Origin: Bacillus cereus G9842 | Lineage (GTDB): Bacteria > Bacillota > Bacilli > Bacillales > Bacillaceae_G | Assembly (NCBI RefSeq): GCF_000021305.1 | Contig: NC_011772.1 | Location: 3,200,001-3,264,000, forward strand | Reading direction: 5' to 3' | DNA length: 64,000 bases | Part shown: positions 15,594 to 23,265 of the stretch, piece after piece | Layout of the letters: each line of letters opens with the position of its first letter | Numbering within the stretch: position 1 is the first letter of the stretch | Made by a program: the position numbers and the translations under genes | Notes under the pieces: model-generated | What the model saw: only the letters and a program-made list of their open reading frames with translations | Database searches by the model: none | Told to the model about the DNA's origin: nothing

Positions 15594-16853
15594 ATGAAAC
15601 TAAAAAAATCTCCCCTACTCTTACTTATACTAACATTCATATTTGTAATTACAGGGCTTGGGTTTACTTACTTCAAACATAATAAAACGACCCCATCAAA
15701 ACATAATGTGACAAAAGAAAACTGGTTAAATGACCCTTACTTACGTTGGTCGTATACACATATGAAAGAATTCACTTTAGTTAATAACGTAAAAAACAAC
15801 CCTGACCAAATTGCTCACTTCCCTTCCGCATTGCAAAACTTAGATGATTTTGCTGTGGAGCGTAGATTCGGAAATACAACTCCTCTAAAAAAACTTTTAG
15901 ACGATAACAAAACAGATGCTTTTGTCGTTGTACATAATGGACAACTTGTTTATGAACGATATTTCAATGAGTATAAACAGAATGAACCTCATGGTATGGC
16001 ATCATTAGCAAAAGTCTTTACCGGGGCAATTATACAATCTCTCGCTGAAGAAAAACGTATTGACTTAGAAAAAACAGCTGACACTTACATAAAAGAATTA
16101 AAAAACACACCGTTCGGTAATGCCACACTTCAGCAATTAATGGACATGCAAGTTTCAGCTGAATATCCTACTCATGGATATGAGCAACCTGGGCTAGAAA
16201 ATCAAGATGCACAATTATATTTAGCTAGCAATATTTTACCCCGCGGCAAAAATTACGACGGTCCGATGAAAATTTATGATATGTTACGGGAAGCCGAAGA
16301 AACTGCACCGCCTGGTTCTTCCTTTTCTTACAATAACGGATCAACAGAAACGCTTGCTTGGATTATTAGAACTATTACTGGTAAATCACTAGCTGAAAAT
16401 GTAAGCGAACGAATTTGGTCTCAAATTGGTATGGAAGAAAACGCGTATTACGTTACAGATGAAATGAAAATAGAACAAGCAAGCGCTGGCTTAAATGCAA
16501 CTGCTAGAGATATGGCGAGATTCGGGCAATTACTATTAAACAACGGGGAATATAACGGAAAACAAATTCTCCCTTCTTCTATTACAGAAAGTGTAAAAAA
16601 TGTACAAGAAGGTGAACTTGAAATTAGTATTGGCGCTTCTATTTCTTATCATAATCAATGGTGGATTCCCCACAATGAACAAGGTGCTTTCGAAGTGTTA
16701 GGTAGTTACGGACAAACACTTTACATCGATCCGAAAGCAAATATGGTAATCGTTCATTTCTCTTCTAACGCAACGCCAAGTAATGAAATACATTCGGTTT
16801 ATTCAAATATGTATATTGATATTGCACATCATTTAGAAAAGCTTCCACAGTAG
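15594..16853 (+). CDS. Membrane-anchored serine hydrolase (class C beta-lactamase-like)
   Basis: A 419-aa protein with an N-terminal anchor (LLLLILTFIFVITGLGFTYF) and an extracytoplasmic beta-lactamase-superfamily domain. The catalytic SxxK is SLAK in GMASLAKVFTGAI, the YxN motif is YNNGS, and the third box is replaced by LGSYGQTLYIDP (no KTG). This matches the AmpC/PBP4*-like 'serine hydrolase' group, whose members cleave D-amino-acid peptides or esters rather than antibiotics. The start has AAGGAGG at good distance. Exact substrate unknown. Confidence 0.85.
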   Translation: MKLKKSPLLLLILTFIFVITGLGFTYFKHNKTTPSKHNVTKENWLNDPYLRWSYTHMKEFTLVNNVKNNPDQIAHFPSALQNLDDFAVERRFGNTTPLKKLLDDNKTDAFVVVHNGQLVYERYFNEYKQNEPHGMASLAKVFTGAIIQSLAEEKRIDLEKTADTYIKELKNTPFGNATLQQLMDMQVSAEYPTHGYEQPGLENQDAQLYLASNILPRGKNYDGPMKIYDMLREAEETAPPGSSFSYNNGSTETLAWIIRTITGKSLAENVSERIWSQIGMEENAYYVTDEMKIEQASAGLNATARDMARFGQLLLNNGEYNGKQILPSSITESVKNVQEGELEISIGASISYHNQWWIPHNEQGAFEVLGSYGQTLYIDPKANMVIVHFSSNATPSNEIHSVYSNMYIDIAHHLEKLPQ

Positions 16854-16860
16854 TGGAAGC
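16841..16860 (+). terminator. Short hairpin over the stop codon
   Basis: GCTTCCAC and GTGGAAGC enclose AGTA; the stop codon of the serine hydrolase lies in the loop and right arm. No T-run follows, so a role in termination is uncertain; the strong terminator is 75 bp on. Confidence 0.4.
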
Positions 16861-16934
16861 AGGAGTTTAAACCTTGCACAGTTATGACTATTCAATTGAA
16901 CACTCGATCTGTTGTGCTAAAACGTCAATATAGT

Positions 16935-16972
16935 AAAAAAGGATCTCTCTTGATATAGAGAGATCCTTTTTT
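16935..16972. terminator. Bidirectional terminator
   Basis: AAAAAAGGATCTCTCT pairs with AGAGAGATCCTTTTTT around TGATAT, with T8 after it. It lies between the serine hydrolase (+) and the small basic protein gene (-) and serves both. Confidence 0.9.
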
Positions 16973-17077
16973 TTATTTCTTCTTCTTTTCTGTCGGTTGG
17001 CTTTGTTTAGCGAAATTAGATGAATCATCGAAATTTGGTTGCTTTTTACCTGCATTATTACTTCTACCTTTTCCCAT
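16973..17077 (-). CDS. 34-aa small basic protein, possibly a spore protein
   Basis: Short gene starting MGKGRSNNAGKKQPNFDDSS and ending in four Lys. It has GGGGAGG about 10 nt upstream and a strong terminator straight after the stop. It is Lys/Asn/Gln-rich without hydrophobic segments, like the minor small acid-soluble spore proteins, but I cannot match it to a specific Ssp family. Reading the same region from an upstream ATG in another frame gives a less plausible product. Confidence 0.55.
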   Translation of the reverse strand: MGKGRSNNAGKKQPNFDDSSNFAKQSQPTEKKKK

Positions 17078-17240
17078 ATGTAATGCACCTCCCCTCATCC
17101 TTACTATTCCCAATAAAAAACTCCTCTTGCGTTCAGGAAAAAATTTTTATTGTCGCTTATTAATAATGTCCAACAGTTCTCGTAGTACTTCCAACACTCT
17201 CGGTTCTGCCATACCATATTGTATACTTTCAACCATAATG

Positions 17241-17497
17241 TTAATGGTGATCATCATGCTGAGCTTGATAAAGAACAGCTTGTGGATAAAAAACCGTACA
17301 TTCCATACATGTGAAAGAAGTTTTAGTGGTATTTTGACTCATCCAAGCATATAAAGTAACTAAATACTTGCTTGGTACCTATCTGTTTGTTGCACAAAAC
17401 CAACATCCCTAGTAATCTCTCGTAAGATATTTGGAGATAACAATCTTTAAAATTCTTAAGCAAATAATTGTAATTCATCAGATACAAGAATAGACAT
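17241..17497 (-). pseudogene. Degraded IS231-like (IS4 family) transposase N-terminus
   Basis: From ATG 17497 the frame reads MSILVSDELQLFA, stop, EF, stop, RLLSPNILREITRDVGFVQQ TDRYQASI. A frameshift then continues LYAWMSQNTTKTSF before coding is lost. This parallels the start of IS231 transposases (DELQLF..., a Leu/Pro helix, GFV, then an aromatic WxSQ segment). Several stops and a frameshift make it non-functional. The rest of the element is gone. It may mark an old rearrangement next to the AtoE genes. Confidence 0.6.
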
Positions 17498-17499
17498 AA

Positions 17500-17548
17500 A
17501 AAAACGCTATCCTTTCCTATATATTTATAGAAAGAATAGGTTTTTTCA
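17500..17548 (-). terminator. Terminator downstream of the AtoE-like gene
   Basis: Imperfect stem: AAAAAACGCTATCCTTTC against GAAAGAATAGGTTTTTT around an AT-rich loop; on the minus strand it is followed by T-runs. Lies 43 bp beyond the transporter stop. Confidence 0.6.
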
Positions 17549-17590
17549 TTTTAATAGTATTACTTGATAGTATTGGCATTCCTATTAAAG

Positions 17591-18958
17591 CTAATATACA
17601 AATAACATCAATAAACTTGTAACTATGCCAACCCAAATGCAAAGAATGAAACAATAACCCATAATGTCTTTAATTTTCAATCCCAGCACACCTAAAAGAG
17701 GTAATGCCCAGAACGGCTGAATCAAATTTGTCCATGCGTCCCCCCAACCTACCGCCATAGCGATAGTAGCCGGATCTACACCTAACTTCAATCCTGCCGG
17801 GACCTGCAGTGGTCCTTGTAAAGCCCATTGCCCCCCGCCAGATGGCGCCAATAAGTTTACCAGCCCCGCTGACCAATATGTAAATATATCAAATGTATCC
17901 TTTGACGCAATGGATGCCATCCATTCAATGATTGAGCTTCCCAAACCTGAACTACCTAAAACAGCAATAATCCCTGCATAAAATGGAAACTGTAAGATAA
18001 TTGGAGAAATGGATTGCGCAGATTCTTTAAATCCTTGTGCAAAGTTACCAAGAGAACCATGTAGGAGCAAACCAAGTGACAAGAAAAACAAATTAATGAT
18101 ATTTAAATCTAAACTATGACCGTTCATGAATTCATAAACACAATACAACGTGCCGATTGCGCCTAATATTATTCCTAAAACTGGTGTCCATTCCAGTTTT
18201 TCCGCAGGAGTTAAACTTTTTTGAGGAGGTTTTACAAAAGAATTTGTATCAGTTTCGATTGCTTTATAGCTGATAATCCCACTTTTTGGAGCCATAAGTA
18301 CAATAATAATTGGCATCGTGATGAATAGAGTGAAAAAAATAATTAAAGTAGAGTAACTAAAGATTGTTTGTGAGGTAGGAATAATTCCAATCATATCTAC
18401 AAGAAAATGATCCTTTGTGGCAATTGTCAGGCCAATAGAACTGGAGAGACCTGCGCTATATAAGGCTGTCGGAGCATAAGCAGCAGCTACAAGTAATGGA
18501 AAATGTGCATTCGCATTCTTTTTTGCTACTTCCTTTGCAATGATAGCTCCCACAACTACGGCTAGCCCCCAATTGATATAGTATGCAATTGCACTGATCA
18601 AAAATGTCATCGTATAGGCCTTTTGAGGTGTATCGGCTAACTTTGCAACAGACTGCAAGGCTCTATTAATAAACGGGACAGAAGCTAACGTCATCCCTGT
18701 AACCATTAGCAATACCATTTGCATTGTAAACGTTAAATAAGTCCAAAACCCATCCCCCCAAGATTTTACGATTTTGTACGGATTTGAGGGATTCATCAAC
18801 AAAGCTATAATGAAAGTAAATAAAGTGAGCAGCACTGCAATAACAAAGGCATCCGGGACATATTTCTGAGACCATCTCGAAAATATATTTGCACATCGTG
18901 TAAGCAACGATTCTTTCTTTTCTGGTTCTGAATTTGTCTCCATTAAGGAATGTTTCAT
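17591..18958 (-). CDS. Short-chain fatty acid transporter (AtoE family)
   Basis: A 455-aa membrane protein with about 12 helices. Family-typical stretches include SQKYVPDAFVIAVLLTLFTF near the N-terminus, YYINWGLAVVVGAIIAKEVA, ASGLSSSIGL-like AGLSSSIGLTIATKDHFL, LVNLLAPSGGGQWALQGP and the C-terminal NLIQPFWALPLLGVLGLKIK. These identify the AtoE/TIGR00366 family, proton-coupled uptake of butyrate/acetoacetate-type acids. No ato catabolic genes are adjacent, so the substrate is tentative. Monocistronic. A scrap of a second AtoE C-terminus lies upstream on the opposite strand. Confidence 0.87.
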   Translation of the reverse strand: MKHSLMETNSEPEKKESLLTRCANIFSRWSQKYVPDAFVIAVLLTLFTFIIALLMNPSNPYKIVKSWGDGFWTYLTFTMQMVLLMVTGMTLASVPFINRALQSVAKLADTPQKAYTMTFLISAIAYYINWGLAVVVGAIIAKEVAKKNANAHFPLLVAAAYAPTALYSAGLSSSIGLTIATKDHFLVDMIGIIPTSQTIFSYSTLIIFFTLFITMPIIIVLMAPKSGIISYKAIETDTNSFVKPPQKSLTPAEKLEWTPVLGIILGAIGTLYCVYEFMNGHSLDLNIINLFFLSLGLLLHGSLGNFAQGFKESAQSISPIILQFPFYAGIIAVLGSSGLGSSIIEWMASIASKDTFDIFTYWSAGLVNLLAPSGGGQWALQGPLQVPAGLKLGVDPATIAMAVGWGDAWTNLIQPFWALPLLGVLGLKIKDIMGYCFILCIWVGIVTSLLMLFVY

Positions 18959-19081
18959 AAATATTCTCCTTTCTAAATTTTAATAAGGTAAATATAAATA
19001 ACATTCCACAAAAGAAAATAAAATCCTTTTGCACTTGCTGCATATTAATCAACTAGATCAATATTCAAATACCGTTCCTTT

Positions 19082-19207
19082 CAACCTTTCTGGGCATTAC
19101 CAGCATTAGCGATAGCTGGTTTAGGTGCTCGTGACATTATGGGATTTTGTGTTGTGAACTTACTATATGCGGGTTTTATCATTAGTCTATGCTTCTTATT
19201 TATTTAA
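19082..19207 (+). pseudogene. C-terminal scrap of a second AtoE-like transporter
   Basis: About 41 codons reading QPFWALPALAIAGLGARDIM and on to a stop at 19205-19207. They align with the C-terminus of the intact AtoE gene (QPFWALPLLGVLGLKIKDIM) but lie on the opposite strand and differ enough to be a separate paralogue. The rest of the gene is missing. A good terminator follows at 19211-19237, so this is the tail of an old transcription unit. Confidence 0.7.
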
Positions 19208-19210
19208 ACG

Positions 19211-19237
19211 AAAAGCTAGTTTTATACTAGCTTTTTT
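19211..19237 (+). terminator. Terminator after the AtoE scrap
   Basis: AAAAGCTAGT pairs with ACTAGCTTTT around TTTAT, followed by further T. Also usable on the minus strand, downstream of the 19248-19601 gene. Confidence 0.8.
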
Positions 19238-19247
19238 ACATAATAAA

Positions 19248-19601
19248 TCACTTATTTTCCATGAAATTTATAATCTTCTCCCACTCTAACTCCGTAAGAT
19301 GTAATGACTCAAATGCAAAAAAATCTTCGCACACTTTTTCAATTAGATGTGGATTTTCCCTCAAAAAATTCCACTGTAATACTTTAGGAAGAAAATGCAT
19401 TTCATATTCTTTACTTCCCCGTACTACCTCATCAACTTCTCTTTCACAAATTCCTCTTATTAAATAATCATTTCTTAACTCTATTTGAATTTGCTGAAAT
19501 GTTTCGCTGCATTTTTTCAATTGAAGTAAACACGTAACATACTTCCGAAAAAGTTCGCCATCATACTGAACACAGTTTATAATACGATCGACTTCATTCA
19601 T
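19248..19601 (-). CDS. Hypothetical protein, coupled to the flavodoxin-fold oxidoreductase
   Basis: A 117-aa acidic, helical cytoplasmic protein starting MNEVDRIINCVQYDGELFRK. No family recognised; C-terminal half is rich in Glu and Phe (EKVCEDFFAFESLHLTELEW). Its ATG overlaps the stop of the upstream oxidoreductase as ATGA, so it is translated from the same mRNA. A longer version from an upstream start would lie within the oxidoreductase gene and is unlikely. Confidence 0.6.
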   Translation of the reverse strand: MNEVDRIINCVQYDGELFRKYVTCLLQLKKCSETFQQIQIELRNDYLIRGICEREVDEVVRGSKEYEMHFLPKVLQWNFLRENPHLIEKVCEDFFAFESLHLTELEWEKIINFMENK

Positions 19602-20173
19602 AATGCACGAGCCTTTTCTTCTATTTGTAATAACCATTTCTCACGCTTTGATACTTTACTCGTTTTCACAGATTGAAACACTGACCGTTTTATATCGCGA
19701 ATGCCACAAAAACGTAAAATACCTCTCTTCATCATAATCCAATCTGCTGATCGATATAACAATGCGACGTACCATAGAGGCGAGTCTAACGTATTAATAA
19801 CCCATGCTTTTTTCCCTTGCAATAATCCTTTCGGCAGAGCCCCTTCATATTTATAAGCAAATCCAGCTACGAAAATACGATCGATAAATCCTTTTAAAAT
19901 TGCTGGCATCCCCCACCACCATATTGGATAGATGAATAGAAGTGTATCTGCTTCTTCTACTAACGTTCTATACCGAGCTGTTTCCTCTTCATTTACTAAA
20001 TCGCGTCTTTTCTTCTCTTCATTAAATACGAGGACTGGATCAAATTGTTCTTTGTATAAATCAAGTACGGTAACTGAATGATTTGTTTCCTGTAGTCCTT
20101 TTTGCACATGATTGAAAATCGCCGCGTTAAAACTTGAAGGGTTAGGATGAGCATATATAATTAGTACGTTCAC
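19598..20173 (-). CDS. NAD(P)H quinone dehydrogenase, flavodoxin-like fold
   Basis: A 191-aa Flavodoxin_2 protein: MNVLIIYAHPNPSSFNAAIF (flavin phosphate loop), ADTLLFIYPIWWWGMPAILK and GFIDRIFVAGFAYKYEG, the classic KefF/MdaB/NQO signature with WWGxPAxLKGxxDR. Two-electron reduction of quinones by NAD(P)H in the cytoplasm is expected. Length is normal. Followed by a coupled hypothetical gene. Confidence 0.87.
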   Translation of the reverse strand: MNVLIIYAHPNPSSFNAAIFNHVQKGLQETNHSVTVLDLYKEQFDPVLVFNEEKKRRDLVNEEETARYRTLVEEADTLLFIYPIWWWGMPAILKGFIDRIFVAGFAYKYEGALPKGLLQGKKAWVINTLDSPLWYVALLYRSADWIMMKRGILRFCGIRDIKRSVFQSVKTSKVSKREKWLLQIEEKARAL

Positions 20174-20196
20174 TACAAAACAACTCCCTCTATACG

Positions 20197-20586
20197 TTAA
20201 AGTTTCTCCTTCTTTAATAACTTCTCTACAATTTGTACGTTTTTCGAACTTTGCAACAATCGATTTAATAATATAAGTAACTCTTCTTTTTTTAAATCTT
20301 TCAGTTTCTCTTTAACTGCACTCTCACCAGCACCTTGAATATCATAAACAACTGCCACCATATGTTTACAATAATTTTCATAGGGACACTCACAGTTACT
20401 TTCTGAAAAATCTTCGAGATCGATAACTACTTCATAATTCCCTGCATTTCCAGTAACGAAAGCAAACACTTTTTTATCTTGTATTTCAACATCTTCTACA
20501 TGCCCATCTTCATAATATTCATATCCCTTATCTACAATGTACTTTGGGATCCATTTCGTTATATCTTTTAATAAGTAAGCGTACAT
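20197..20586 (-). CDS. SWIM zinc-finger protein
   Basis: A 129-aa protein with a C-terminal SWIM motif: SNCECPYENYCKHMVAVVYD (CxC...CxH). Upstream, YEYYEDGHVEDVEIQDKKVF is typical of the short SWIM-domain proteins of Firmicutes. SWIM domains bind DNA or proteins; the function of this short type is unknown. It stands alone, 23 bp upstream of the quinone dehydrogenase gene, possibly co-transcribed with it. Confidence 0.82.
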   Translation of the reverse strand: MYAYLLKDITKWIPKYIVDKGYEYYEDGHVEDVEIQDKKVFAFVTGNAGNYEVVIDLEDFSESNCECPYENYCKHMVAVVYDIQGAGESAVKEKLKDLKKEELLILLNRLLQSSKNVQIVEKLLKKEKL

Positions 20587-20848
20587 AATTGTACCCCTTC
20601 CTTTAATTCCCTTTTGACTTCAAAAATCCTGCATGTTATTCTAATTACTGTTAAGTAGCAAGTCTACGTGACAAAACGACTGACACCTATTCGGCGAAGG
20701 TGTCTCTTTTCATTTGCAGCCGATATGAATTGCCTCTTTCAGGCACATTCAATTTTTGACACTACACACTCAACACCATTCCCTGTATCAGGCTGCTTTA
20801 GCAGTCTTTTACTCTACATACTCCGTTATTTTAAGAAAAAAAGAGAGC
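20587..20848. other. Intergenic region with one plus-strand hairpin
   Basis: No gene seen. A hairpin, GACACCT/AGGTGTC (20683-20705), is followed by TCTTTTC on the plus strand, but no plus-strand gene precedes it. Confidence 0.4.
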
Positions 20849-20862
20849 TTAGCTCCCTTTTC
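20834..20862 (-). terminator. Terminator overlapping the end of the SAM-riboswitch gene
   Basis: GAGCT/AGCTC core with flanking pairs, followed by T7 on the minus strand; it overlaps the last codons of the 20849-21106 gene. Confidence 0.6.
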
Positions 20863-21106
20863 TCGCCTTATACAATACACCTTTTTCAGCATAGAGATAT
20901 TCATCAGCTAATGTAATTTTCCCATCCAGTTTTAGTTCGTCTAATAATCTTGATAAATAAAATTGATGCAACATCTTTTTCGTGAATTTTCCTTCATGAT
21001 GCGAAACGATATGTTCTTGAATATCTAACAATGATATCGGCTTATCTTGCTCTATCATATATTCATAAACTGTACTACGCAGTTTTACGTATTTTTCGAG
21101 TGTCAC
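20849..21106 (-). CDS. Small winged-helix-like protein under a SAM riboswitch
   Basis: About 85 aa starting (GTG) MTLEKYVKLRSTVYEYMIE, with TTG 21118 as an alternative start. The body looks like a compact winged helix: PISLLDIQEHIVSHH, then a helix TKKMLHQFYLSRLLDELKLD and a beta wing GKITLADEYLYAEKG. No named family recognised. Its only visible control is the SAM-I riboswitch directly upstream, so it should be expressed when SAM is scarce. A regulator or helper of methionine/SAM metabolism is an inference from this alone. The ribosome site AGAAAGGGG is oddly placed for both starts. Confidence 0.6.
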   Translation of the reverse strand: MTLEKYVKLRSTVYEYMIEQDKPISLLDIQEHIVSHHEGKFTKKMLHQFYLSRLLDELKLDGKITLADEYLYAEKGVLYKARKGS

Positions 21107-21164
21107 AGTAATGCGCAACCCCTTTCTTCTTAATATAAATTTTCGTAATCGGTTTTTTTGCAAT

Positions 21165-21306
21165 AAAAAAACCTCTCCGATAAGAAGAAGTTACGTATAT
21201 ATCTTCGTCTTATCTCCCAGAACAAATATGTTCTGCTGGAATTAGCACCTGCATCGCGGTTGCTGGGTTTCATCGGGCCAGTCCCTCCACCTCTCTGGAT
21301 AAGAAA
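21165..21306 (-). ncRNA. SAM-I riboswitch (S box)
   Basis: On the minus strand the S-box core is complete: CTTATCCAGAGAGGTGGAGG, GGACTGGCCCGATGAAACC, CAGCAACC and GGTGCTAATTCCAGCAGA, closed by GATAAG pairing with the initial CTTATC (P1). Downstream, GATAAGACGAAG can pair with CTTCTTCTTATC as an antiterminator and a run of seven T ends the element at 21165. SAM binding should stop transcription before the gene at 20849-21106. Confidence 0.93.
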
Positions 21307-21436
21307 ATATTCACTTAATTCTTACTATACGTAATTCCACTTTAATTGTCAAACAAATATAATAAATATAACAAATTATATTTTCTTCCTTACTGTTCAT
21401 ACTACCCATATACGAACATGCAAGGAGGATTATGAA

Positions 21437-21628
21437 ATGCATCAAAATGCTCGCGGATATGTACAAGATTCTTTTCAATCATTACAAGAAGCTAAAAATT
21501 GTTTAGAAGAAGCGCTCGAAACAGTTGAAAAAGATTTTAATCGCGCTCGTATTGAACAATCACTTTATGCTGTTGAACAAGCTATTCAACGTTGCGAGTA
21601 CACCGTTCACATTTTAGAAAAAGATTAA
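21437..21628 (+). CDS. Hypothetical small helical protein
   Basis: A 63-aa protein, MHQNARGYVQDSFQSLQEAK at the start, then one long amphipathic helical stretch rich in Glu, Ala and Gln, ending YTVHILEKD. Two Cys residues. No family recognised. The AAGGAGG site and the strong terminator directly after show it is a real monocistronic gene. Confidence 0.72.
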   Translation: MHQNARGYVQDSFQSLQEAKNCLEEALETVEKDFNRARIEQSLYAVEQAIQRCEYTVHILEKD

Positions 21629-21660
21629 AAACTTCCCATCTATTGATGGGAAGTTTTTTC
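21629..21660 (+). terminator. Terminator
   Basis: AAACTTCCCATC and GATGGGAAGTTT around TATT, followed by T-run. Shared by convergent neighbours: the 63-aa gene (+) and the YwiC-like gene (-). Confidence 0.88.
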
Positions 21661-22381
21661 AAATGGCATACTTCATAATTATTGCCGTTATGATTAAAAA
21701 ATATACAGAATTAGCAATTTCTAAAATTCCTACTTTTATAATAGAAATTTTTTTGCCATACAACACAATTGCTCGAATGACACTTGGTATAAAAATAAGA
21801 GAACACCACGGATTAATCGCAAATACAATTATCGTTAATAAGATATGATATCCCCAAGATATAAGACGATACTTCGGGTTATTTTTTTCACGAATCATCG
21901 TTTTCACATAGAACGTACTACCTAAAAAGTATAAAAATGAAATAAGTGCAATGAATAAAGCTGTATGATCGATTTGCTTCATTGAAAAGTAATAACTAAT
22001 TAACCCACCGATACAAAACACAATGATTGCACAAATATCATTTAATAGTGCTCTTTCATTTTTTTGACGGGCGTAATACATATTCACTATAAATAATGGA
22101 ATCATTACTATTAAGAATAAAAGAATTCGCCACTCATATAATAAAGAAATCATCCCAAATAGGAACGCAATGCTGAAATAAACAATGGCAGCTTGTAAAA
22201 ACTCTTTTTTTCGTCTTTGCTTTATGTACGTAAGAAATGGATACGTGGCTAAATAGATAAAAAACCACGCTAAAAACAATGGAATATGATAAATAGTAGG
22301 TTTCCCAAGTACGACACTTAATAAAAAAGGAATAACAAGCATGGCCCATGCACCATGTTGCTTCGGAATAACTAACTTCAT
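21659..22381 (-). CDS. YwiC-like membrane protein
   Basis: A 240-aa protein with about eight transmembrane helices. The start MKLVIPKQHGAWAMLVIPFL is the hallmark of the YwiC family (PF14256), whose members resemble UbiA-type proteins in shape but have no proven function. Length is normal. Monocistronic, with the terminator at 21629-21660. Confidence 0.85.
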   Translation of the reverse strand: MKLVIPKQHGAWAMLVIPFLLSVVLGKPTIYHIPLFLAWFFIYLATYPFLTYIKQRRKKEFLQAAIVYFSIAFLFGMISLLYEWRILLFLIVMIPLFIVNMYYARQKNERALLNDICAIIVFCIGGLISYYFSMKQIDHTALFIALISFLYFLGSTFYVKTMIREKNNPKYRLISWGYHILLTIIVFAINPWCSLIFIPSVIRAIVLYGKKISIIKVGILEIANSVYFLIITAIIMKYAI

Positions 22382-22481
22382 TAACTATACACCTCACTTT
22401 TGAAAAAAGTTCTCACCTACCATTATACAAATAATTTTATATAATAACGGATGCATATTAAATCAATTTTTTGACAAAAAA

Positions 22482-22508
22482 ATGCTCCTTACAATATGTA
22501 AGAAGCAT
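22482..22508 (-). terminator. Terminator of the ECF transporter operon
   Basis: ATGCTCCTTAC and GTAAGAAGCAT around AATAT; on the minus strand the stem is followed by seven T. Lies 56 bp beyond the S-component stop. Confidence 0.82.
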
Positions 22509-22563
22509 GAAAGAGGCAAACGAATATGTAAGTCGCGACCCTACCTTATATGAGTATGCTTTT

Positions 22564-23265
22564 CTATGTCACGTTATGCTCATCTAATATACCGTATTTC
22601 TTTTTAAATCTTGTAAGAATCGTAATCCATGAAGTACTAAATAGTAATAAGAAAATAACATTCGAAATCGCATGGCTCAAATCAAAGTAAAAACTTGCGA
22701 TATAATACGAAATGACAGTTTCCCACGTTGCTTCTCGTATAAAACCGAGAAGGCCCCAGAAATTCATAATCCAGCCAAATAAAAAGCCAACAATTACTCC
22801 GTAAAGAAGTCTTCCCCATAGCTTTTTCATAAAAAATGTATTACGAAGTAGACCTGCTATAAAACCAATCATGCCCCATGAAAACATTTGCCACGGTGTC
22901 CATGGACCTTGTCCTAAAAAAATATTGGATATGATTGCTGCTGTAGCACCAATCATAAAACCAGTTTCACTTCCAAATACAATTGCAGAAACGATAATGA
23001 CAAAAGAAGTTGGTTGTACACTTGGTAAAATAGAAAATGGCACCCGGCTTACTGCTGCAATTGCCGCTAATACAGCAACGAGAACAATTTCACGTGAAAC
23101 AAACGCCTTCCTTTCAAAACGGATATAGAAAGGTAACATAATAACAACTAATAAAAACAAACTACTTAACATGTAATAACCGTCCATAATAAGTGTAGTA
23201 AAGAGTAATGTGCCTATTATTACTGCAAAAATACATATTATGAATGCAACATATCGTTTGGACAC
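22564..23265 (-). CDS. ECF transporter S component, probably cobalamin-type
   Basis: About 233 aa with six predicted helices. Features: VSREIVLVAVLAAIAAVSRV, SFVIIVSAIVFGSETGFMIG, the GQGPWTPWQMFSWGMIGFIA loop and the C-terminal FDLSHAISNVIFL helix. This is the fold of an energy-coupling-factor substrate-binding subunit, similar to the CbrT-like group. It overlaps the end of the ATPase gene, so translation is coupled. GTG 23265 is preferred because GGGAGGATG lies upstream; GTG 23286 overlaps that site. The substrate is inferred as cobalamin (or a related corrinoid) because the operon also encodes intrinsic-factor-like binding proteins. Confidence 0.8.
   Translation of the reverse strand: MSKRYVAFIICIFAVIIGTLLFTTLIMDGYYMLSSLFLLVVIMLPFYIRFERKAFVSREIVLVAVLAAIAAVSRVPFSILPSVQPTSFVIIVSAIVFGSETGFMIGATAAIISNIFLGQGPWTPWQMFSWGMIGFIAGLLRNTFFMKKLWGRLLYGVIVGFLFGWIMNFWGLLGFIREATWETVISYYIASFYFDLSHAISNVIFLLLFSTSWITILTRFKKKYGILDEHNVT

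Noticed and set aside
19082..19207. Independent small membrane protein
   Set aside because: No start codon or ribosome site, and clear alignment with the AtoE C-terminus; classed as a remnant.
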